A stretch of DNA of 64,000 bases from Caulobacter sp031457805 (GTDB lineage Bacteria > Pseudomonadota > Alphaproteobacteria > Caulobacterales > Caulobacteraceae): assembly GCF_031457805.1 (NCBI RefSeq), contig NZ_JAVDXI010000001.1:496001-560000 (forward strand), given 5' to 3'. This document shows positions 58,881 through 64,000 of the stretch, piece by piece; position 1 is the first letter of the stretch; every line of letters starts with the position of its first letter. Made by a program: the position numbers and the translations under genes. Under the pieces are notes generated by a model, which ran no database searches, had not been told where the DNA came from, and worked only from the letters and a program-made list of their open reading frames with translations.

Positions 58881-60548
58881 TCAGGAGAAGGGGCGGGGCG
58901 GGGTCTGGATCGTGAAGACGCAGGTCAGGCCCTCGGGGGCGTAGTCGAACTGCGCCGACCCCGACAGGTCGCCACGCAGGCTGGACGCGATCAGGCGAGA
59001 GCCGAAGCCGCTACGGGTGGGCTTCTGGGTCGGCGGACCGCCGCGTTCGCGCCAAGTGAGCGTAAGCCGGGTGCGGCCTTCGCTCGTCCAGGAAACCTCG
59101 ACCTTGCCCGCCTCGGTCGAGAGCGCGCCGTACTTCGACGCGTTGGTCGCCAACTCGTGGAAAATCATGGCCAGCGCCACCGCCGCGTTCGGCGCCAGCG
59201 GCGTTGTTGGGCCGTCGACCGAGATCTGGCTGGCGTAGGGTTGAAGCGCCTCGACGACGAGTTCGCCGAGGTCGGCGCCCTCCCAGCTGCGGCGGGTCAG
59301 GAGGTCGTGCGCGCCCGCCAGGGCCAGCAGGCGCTCATTGAACTGCGCCAGGCCTTCTTTGCCGCCTTCCTTAAGGCTGTGCCGCGCCAGCGACTGGACG
59401 ACGACCAGGGTGTTCTTAACCCGGTGGTTCAGCTCGTTGATCATCAACTGCTGACGTTCGGCGGCCTTATGGGCTTCGTCGTCGCGATGCTGCAGGATCT
59501 GCGCCGCCGCGCGCAGGGATCCGCGGACTTCGGCGATCTCTTGCAGGTGCGAGGGCGCCGGGGCCAGGGGCGCTCCGGCGGCCAGCGCTTCAGCCTCGGC
59601 GACCAGGCCGCGCACGTCGCGCGAGATCGGACGGGCGAAAGCCAGAGCCGCCATCACGCCGAGCGCGATCATCAGGGCCGAGCCCAGCATCGCTGGCCCC
59701 AACGAGCCGAGGATCGTCCGGTTCAGTTCCTCACGCGGGACGCCGACGATGAACGTCCACCCATAGGTCGGCGAGCGGCTGAAGGCGGACAGGGTTTCCA
59801 CGCCGTCCAGGGTATGGGTGTTGACCACGCCGTCCTGGGCGCGCGCCATCGCCGCGCGCATGTCGGGGCTGGCGTGACGCCCGATCATCTTATCCTGGTC
59901 TCGGGACCGGGCCAGCAGGGCGGCGTTGCGGTCGACGATGCTGGCGGTCCAAGTGTCGGGCAGCCCCTGACCCGTCACCAGAGCCTGGAAGACGGCGGGA
60001 TGCTGCATGTAGCCGAGCACAAAGATCCGGCCCTTTACCAGGACAGGCACATTCACGCCGATGATCGGCGTGTTGTTGGGTCGCGGGATCAGGTTGCTGA
60101 CGTTCGACTTCCCGGTCGTCATCTCGCGCCAGGTTTCGTCGGTGATCGGCGCATAGGGCGTTCGGGCGCCCGGCGGCATCCGGGTGTTGATCCATTGCCG
60201 GTCCTGGCTCATCAAAACCACCCAGCCGTCGCGGCTCTCGACCGCTTCGCGCGCCTGCTTCTCGAACGTGGCGAGGTCGCCCTGCGACAGAGCGGGAGAG
60301 ACCGCCAGGCCCTGCAGAACGCTCTGACCTTGGCCAATTTGCCGGTCGGTCGCCAAGGACAGCGCGCGTGTCGTGGTCACCAACTGGGTGGCGAAGCGCC
60401 GTTGTCCCTCGGTGTATTGCATCGCCACCAGGGCGGTCATCAGCAGGATGGCTGGGGCGGCCAGCGTCAGGGCCATGAACAACAGCCGCCGCGTGACCGT
60501 GGAAGGCGCCCTTGTCGCGCTGTTGGTGGTCACGTCCGCCCCGCTCAA
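58881..60548 (-). CDS. HWE-type sensor histidine kinase with a periplasmic sensor domain
   Basis: A 555-residue membrane kinase. Helices near residues 22-44 and 283-308 flank a Cache-like periplasmic domain. A HAMP-like linker follows. The HWE kinase core has the phospho-acceptor His in MINELNHRVKNTL, FHELATNASKYGAL as the N box, and TLTWRERGGPP with the Trp-x-Glu signature that names the class. It lacks the usual G1/F box layout of HisKA kinases, as expected. HWE kinases often feed the general stress response or single-domain regulators. No response regulator gene is adjacent. Confidence 0.92.
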   Translation of the reverse strand: MSGADVTTNSATRAPSTVTRRLLFMALTLAAPAILLMTALVAMQYTEGQRRFATQLVTTTRALSLATDRQIGQGQSVLQGLAVSPALSQGDLATFEKQAREAVESRDGWVVLMSQDRQWINTRMPPGARTPYAPITDETWREMTTGKSNVSNLIPRPNNTPIIGVNVPVLVKGRIFVLGYMQHPAVFQALVTGQGLPDTWTASIVDRNAALLARSRDQDKMIGRHASPDMRAAMARAQDGVVNTHTLDGVETLSAFSRSPTYGWTFIVGVPREELNRTILGSLGPAMLGSALMIALGVMAALAFARPISRDVRGLVAEAEALAAGAPLAPAPSHLQEIAEVRGSLRAAAQILQHRDDEAHKAAERQQLMINELNHRVKNTLVVVQSLARHSLKEGGKEGLAQFNERLLALAGAHDLLTRRSWEGADLGELVVEALQPYASQISVDGPTTPLAPNAAVALAMIFHELATNASKYGALSTEAGKVEVSWTSEGRTRLTLTWRERGGPPTQKPTRSGFGSRLIASSLRGDLSGSAQFDYAPEGLTCVFTIQTPPRPFS

Positions 60549-60630
60549 AAAACTGCGCGAAGCTGGCGGGCCAGGGGGGCTGCGTCAATAGCAGACCGTC
60601 GTTCGCCGGGCTTCGGGCTTCGGCCGGACT

Positions 60631-60750
60631 TTATCCCGCCGTGACGACGGGCGCCCGCGCCGTCATCGAGGCGGGCCGGTGGCCCTCAACCATCACCGAA
60701 AGCGCGGCCAGCGACAGCAGGGTGCAGATCAGGATCAGGCGGACGGCCAC
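60631..60750 (-). CDS. 39-residue small secreted or membrane protein
   Basis: A minus-strand frame of 39 residues starts at GTG 60750 with CGAGGAG six bases upstream. It begins AVRLILICTLLSLAALSVMV, a single hydrophobic helix, and continues GHRPASMTARAPVVTAG. It lies between ksgA and the HWE kinase gene, in the same direction as both. Small size and good ribosome binding site argue for a real gene; the family is unknown. Confidence 0.55.
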   Translation of the reverse strand: MAVRLILICTLLSLAALSVMVEGHRPASMTARAPVVTAG

Positions 60751-60813
60751 GGCGCTCTCCTCGGCTTGCCGCAAGCATCAAGCAGCGCCGTGGATGAACC
60801 GGAGCTGAAGGCG

Positions 60814-61644
60814 CTAGCCCGCAGGCGTGCCCAACGTCGCCCTTGCGAGATCGAGGAACCCTGCAAGGTCGATCACCTCTGCGCGCGCATCCGGACTCAC
60901 GCCCGCGCGCTCGCAGAGCTCTGCGCCGCCCAGGGCCTTCAGGCTGGAGCGGAGCATCTTGCGCCGCTGGCCGAAAGCGGCGGCGGTCACGCGCTCCAAA
61001 GCCGCCACCACGTCGCCCGGCGGCGGCTCGACCTTGGGAACGAGTCGCACGACGGCTGAGGCCACCTTGGGTGGGGGCGTGAAGGCCTTGGCGGGCAGAT
61101 CCATGACGGTCCTGGCCTCGCAGAGCGTCTGGGCGATGACGGCGAGGCGGCCGTAGGCGTCATCATCCGGCTGGGCGACAATGCGGTCGGCCACTTCCTT
61201 CTGGAACATCAGGGTCATCGACAGCGGGCGAAACGGGCCGGTCAGCCAGTTGATCAGCAACTGGGTGCCGACGTTGTAGGGCAGGTTGGAGACGACATGC
61301 GCAGGGCCGCCCGCCGCTTGGGCGGCGTCGACCTTCAGGGCGTCGCCTTCGACAAGCTCCAGGCGCCCGTCAGCGACCTCGGCGACCTCGGCCAGGAGGG
61401 GCAGGAAGCGGCTGTCCTTTTCGATCGCCACCACGCGCGCGCCAGTTTCCAGCAGGGCGCGGGTCAGGCCGCCAGGGCCCGGACCGACCTCGACGACGGT
61501 GTCGTCTTGGCCGATCTGGGCCAGGCGGGCGATCTTGCGGGTCACGTTCAGGTCCAGCAGGAAGTGCTGCCCAAAGCTCTTGCGCGCCATCAGGTCATGA
61601 CGTTCCAGGGCTTCGCGCAGAGGCGGCAGGTCAGCCAGGCTCAT
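60814..61644 (-). CDS. rsmA: 16S rRNA dimethyladenosine transferase
   Basis: A 276-residue KsgA/RsmA enzyme that dimethylates two adjacent adenines near the 3' end of 16S rRNA. SAM motif I is VEVGPGPGGLTRALL and the catalytic motif is HVVSNLPYNVGTQLL (NLPY). The C-terminal domain includes FGQRRKMLRSSLKALGG. It lies downstream of pdxA, as in the common surA-pdxA-ksgA order. Confidence 0.96.
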   Translation of the reverse strand: MSLADLPPLREALERHDLMARKSFGQHFLLDLNVTRKIARLAQIGQDDTVVEVGPGPGGLTRALLETGARVVAIEKDSRFLPLLAEVAEVADGRLELVEGDALKVDAAQAAGGPAHVVSNLPYNVGTQLLINWLTGPFRPLSMTLMFQKEVADRIVAQPDDDAYGRLAVIAQTLCEARTVMDLPAKAFTPPPKVASAVVRLVPKVEPPPGDVVAALERVTAAAFGQRRKMLRSSLKALGGAELCERAGVSPDARAEVIDLAGFLDLARATLGTPAG

Positions 61645-61686
61645 CTCTTGTCTCCCACCTGCTTCTCCGACAGGGAACAGGTGTTT

Positions 61687-62688
61687 CTACGCGCCGCGAC
61701 GGGCGGCGATGTCGGCCGCGAGTTTGATGGCGGCGATCAGGCTATCGGGGCGGGCGATCCCGCGTCCAGCGATGTCGAAACCGGTGCCGTGATCAGGCGA
61801 GGTTCGCACAATGGGCAGGCCCAGCGTGACGTTCACGCCGCCCCAGAAGTCCAGCATCTTCACCGGGATCAGCGCCTGGTCGTGATACATGCAGAGCACG
61901 CCGTCGTAGCGCGCACGCGCCTCGGGATGGAACAGGGTGTCGGCCGGGGAGGGGCCTGACGCGTCGACACCAAGGTCCCGCAGCGCCCGCACCGCAGGTT
62001 CGATGACGTCGATTTCCTCACGTCCCAAAGCGCCGCCTTCGCCCGCATGTGGGTTGAGAGCCGCCACCGCCAGTCGCGGCGCGGCGATGGCGAAATCTCG
62101 GCGCAGGGCCTGAGCCGTCACGAGGCCCGCGTTGACGATAGCTTCAGTGGTCAGCGCCGAGGGGACTTTTCCAAGCGCGCTATGGATCGTCACCAGGGTG
62201 GCGCGCAGGTCGCCGGCCGCCAGCATCATCACGGGCCCGCGCGCGCCGTCCATCGTGGCGGCGGCCGTCAGCTCCGCCAGGAACTCGGTGTGTCCTGGAA
62301 ACGGGAAGCCAGCCTCGTAGAGAGGGGCTTTGGCGATGGGCGCGGTCACGAGGCCGCTGATCGCTCCGGAGAGCGCCAGACCGACCCCCGTCTCGATCCA
62401 GCGGATGATTTGTGGGGCGTGGCTGGGCGAGGGCCGGCCGGATACGACCGCCGAAAGCAAGGGTATGTCGATGACGGGTAGGGCGTCGGCGAACGCCTGA
62501 GCGGCCTCTTGCGGCCGGGTGACGGTGCGGACCTTTACGCCGCCTCCGGCTGACGCCAGCAACTGAGCGTCGCCGATGACGACGAAGGCCGGACCCTCAT
62601 CGCGCAGCGCGCGCCACGCCTTGGCGATGATCTCCGCGCCGACGCCGGCCGGATCGCCGGCGCTGATGGCGAGGGGGCGCGACGTCAC
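61687..62688 (-). CDS. pdxA: 4-hydroxythreonine-4-phosphate dehydrogenase
   Basis: A 333-residue enzyme of the pyridoxal phosphate pathway. Conserved segments are LAISAGDPAGVGAEI, APIAKAPLYEAG with GHTEFLAEL, NPHAGEGGALGREE and MYHDQALIPVKMLDF (metal-binding histidines). GTG 62688 overlaps the surA stop by four bases (GTGA). An open frame continues far upstream, antisense-like to surA, and is not part of the gene. Confidence 0.95.
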   Translation of the reverse strand: MTSRPLAISAGDPAGVGAEIIAKAWRALRDEGPAFVVIGDAQLLASAGGGVKVRTVTRPQEAAQAFADALPVIDIPLLSAVVSGRPSPSHAPQIIRWIETGVGLALSGAISGLVTAPIAKAPLYEAGFPFPGHTEFLAELTAAATMDGARGPVMMLAAGDLRATLVTIHSALGKVPSALTTEAIVNAGLVTAQALRRDFAIAAPRLAVAALNPHAGEGGALGREEIDVIEPAVRALRDLGVDASGPSPADTLFHPEARARYDGVLCMYHDQALIPVKMLDFWGGVNVTLGLPIVRTSPDHGTGFDIAGRGIARPDSLIAAIKLAADIAARRGA

Positions 62689-64000
62689 CGGGTTTCGATG
62701 GTGGCCTGGTTGCGCAGGTCGCGAAGATAGCGCTTGGCGATCAGGGCGAGCTGCTGGCCGCGCAGGCGGTTCTCGATCTGGTCGTGCGTCGGGGCGTTGG
62801 CCCCGCCCTGGCGCTTGCCGCAAACGGCGATGAGGTGCAGGCCCGCGTCGGTGCGGATCGGATCCGAGATCTGACCCATCTCCAGCTTGTTGGCCGCTTC
62901 CTGGAAGGCCGGAGCAAGGTCGGTGATCTCCGCCTCGCCCAGATCGCCGGCGACCAGACCATCGACCTTGCCGGCGGTGGCTTCCAGCGTCTGGCAGCTG
63001 GTGATCTTCGGCTTCAGGTCGGTCAGCAGCTTGGTCGCAGCGTCGATCTGAGCTTGCGTCGCGTCCGCCGCCAGCGGCGCGGCGACCTGCTTGAGATCGA
63101 CGATCGCGGTCTTCGATCCGGCGCGCTTGTCGCGAAGATAGATGATGTACACGCCATCCCTGACCTGGATGGGACGGGACAGTTGGCCGGGGCGCAGCTG
63201 CTCGAGCGCGGCGTCGACCTCGGGCGGCATTTCGCCCTGGCTGACCCAGCCGACCTCGCCCCCGTTGGCTGCGGTCGCCGAGCCCGAGAACTGGCGCGCG
63301 ACGGCCGCGAACGGGGCGCCCTGTTGCATCTGGCTGATCAGCTGAGTCGCGCCGTTGACGGCGACCTCCATGCCGCCGACCCGGGCTGCGTCGAGGAAAA
63401 CCTCGCTGATCTGGTACTGCGGCTTGGCCGCTGCGTCGGCGAGGCGGCGCTGATAGGCCTTGATCTGGTCTTCGCCGATGCGAAGGCGCGAGCCGTAGCG
63501 GCCCTGGATCCACGACTGCCAGCTGGATTCGGCCCGCAGCTGCGCGCGCCAGGTATCCAGGCCGATCCCTTGGGCCACCAACTGCTGCTTCAGCTGTTCC
63601 GGCTGCAGCCGGTTGGACTGAGCGATGTCGCCGATCTGCTCCTCGACTTCCTTGTCGGTGGAGATGATCGTGATCTTCTGCTGCTTCTCGACCCGCTTGA
63701 GCTCCTGCATCTGCAGGCGCTCGTCGATCAGGGAGCGCAGGGCCTCCTGCTCGATCTGCGGCAGGTTCTCCTGAGTCGGCTGCATGCCCGATGTCGCCAT
63801 CAGCAGGCGCATGCGCTGCATCAGGTCGTAGCTCGAGATGATGTCGTCATTGACGACGGCCGCGACGCTTTCCGACAGCGGTTGAGGCGCCGCGGGCGCT
63901 TGCACGGCGGGCGGAGCAGCCTCAGGGGCCGTCTGTTGCCGGGCCATGGCGGGCGCGCCGAGGCTCGCCATGGTCAGGGCGAGAATGGACGCGGCGCCGG
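62685..64000 (-). CDS. surA: Periplasmic peptidyl-prolyl isomerase SurA, 5' end outside window
   Basis: The frame is open to the window edge, so the start lies beyond 64000. The visible 438 residues begin in a signal peptide (ILALTMASLGAPAMARQQ). Next comes the SurA N-terminal chaperone domain (AAVVNDDIISSYDLMQRMRL, then LRSLIDERLQMQELKR). A parvulin domain follows (QYQISEVFLDAARVGG, GGEVGWVSQGEMPPEVDAAL), and a degenerate second one ends near IRTDAGLHLIAVCGKR. It assists outer-membrane protein folding. It leads the surA-pdxA-ksgA group. Confidence 0.93.
   Translation of the reverse strand, partial: GAASILALTMASLGAPAMARQQTAPEAAPPAVQAPAAPQPLSESVAAVVNDDIISSYDLMQRMRLLMATSGMQPTQENLPQIEQEALRSLIDERLQMQELKRVEKQQKITIISTDKEVEEQIGDIAQSNRLQPEQLKQQLVAQGIGLDTWRAQLRAESSWQSWIQGRYGSRLRIGEDQIKAYQRRLADAAAKPQYQISEVFLDAARVGGMEVAVNGATQLISQMQQGAPFAAVARQFSGSATAANGGEVGWVSQGEMPPEVDAALEQLRPGQLSRPIQVRDGVYIIYLRDKRAGSKTAIVDLKQVAAPLAADATQAQIDAATKLLTDLKPKITSCQTLEATAGKVDGLVAGDLGEAEITDLAPAFQEAANKLEMGQISDPIRTDAGLHLIAVCGKRQGGANAPTHDQIENRLRGQQLALIAKRYLRDLRNQATIETR

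Noticed and set aside
58812..60644. A 610-codon plus-strand open frame opposite the HWE kinase.
   Set aside because: Composition is Arg/Gly/Ala-rich with no domain, and it runs antisense to a clear kinase.
62689..63513. Upstream extension of the pdxA reading frame.
   Set aside because: The extension is a different frame of surA on the same strand, rich in Arg/Gly/Pro. PdxA homology begins at GTG 62688, which overlaps the surA stop.

Overview
The window is a GC-rich, gene-dense stretch of alphaproteobacterial chromosome. It almost certainly comes from Caulobacter, close to C. crescentus/vibrioides. The basis is gene content and order (guaA next to a lacA-type GMC dehydrogenase locus; rpsF-rpsR-rplI; fabD-fabG-acpP-fabF-mltG; surA-pdxA-ksgA), CHASE3/HWE kinases, a TonB-dependent receptor and short Shine-Dalgarno spacings. 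I recognised no tRNA, rRNA, CRISPR array, insertion sequence or prophage. Both window ends cut a gene: guaA on the left and surA on the right.

Region 1 (1-11055) holds the guaA end, then a sugar-oxidation locus. It contains two DUF1080 (PF06439, 3-keto-disaccharide hydrolase-type) proteins, a LacI repressor divergent from an MFS importer, two TIM-barrel sugar isomerase/epimerases around a Gfo/Idh/MocA oxidoreductase, a c-type cytochrome, and a GMC flavoprotein with a Tat-exported small subunit. This matches the Caulobacter lacA/lacB/lacC membrane dehydrogenase that oxidises lactose and other glycosides. The simplest reading is periplasmic oxidation to 3-keto-sugars, cleavage, import, and cytoplasmic isomerisation and reduction.

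Region 2 (11068-19700) is a four-gene minus-strand signalling operon: a CHASE3-GAF hybrid kinase with three receivers, a CheR methyltransferase, a receiver-less CheB and a receiver-kinase. A DUF2147 protein and a second GMC dehydrogenase with a tiny Tat-signal partner follow. Region 3 (19769-26482) carries a BlaI repressor with a BlaR1-type peptidase fused to ankyrin repeats behind twin operators, a 2'-5' RNA ligase-like protein, an ArsC/Spx-like protein, a HAD phosphatase, and two tandem paralogous cassettes of small membrane protein, ECF sigma factor and membrane anti-sigma.

Region 4 (26576-43396) is mostly housekeeping: panB (apparently starting at CTG), a YfgM-like protein plus bamB, der, a cytoplasmic PAS chemoreceptor, an SDR, a bile-acid-symporter-like transporter, purF-cvpA-radA, alr, marC, a thioesterase/TetR pair and dnaB. 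Region 5 (43604-51014) has a TonB-dependent receptor, rpsF-rpsR-rplI, an orphan secreted protein, a sterol-desaturase-family enzyme, a membrane AraC regulator and an exported peroxiredoxin. Region 6 (51184-64000) has the fatty-acid cluster with an inserted methyltransferase, mltG, yicC, gmk, a YeaQ-type protein, an HWE kinase, ksgA, pdxA and surA. Two 39-codon genes (58662-58781 and 60631-60750) sit in its gaps.

The most notable observations are the duplicated ECF cassettes with their recurring small membrane proteins, the BlaR1-ankyrin fusion with tandem operators overlapping the promoter, the 3-keto-sugar locus, and a purF terminator hairpin that also covers the next gene's ribosome binding site. 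All family assignments were made by reading the translated sequence, with no database search.
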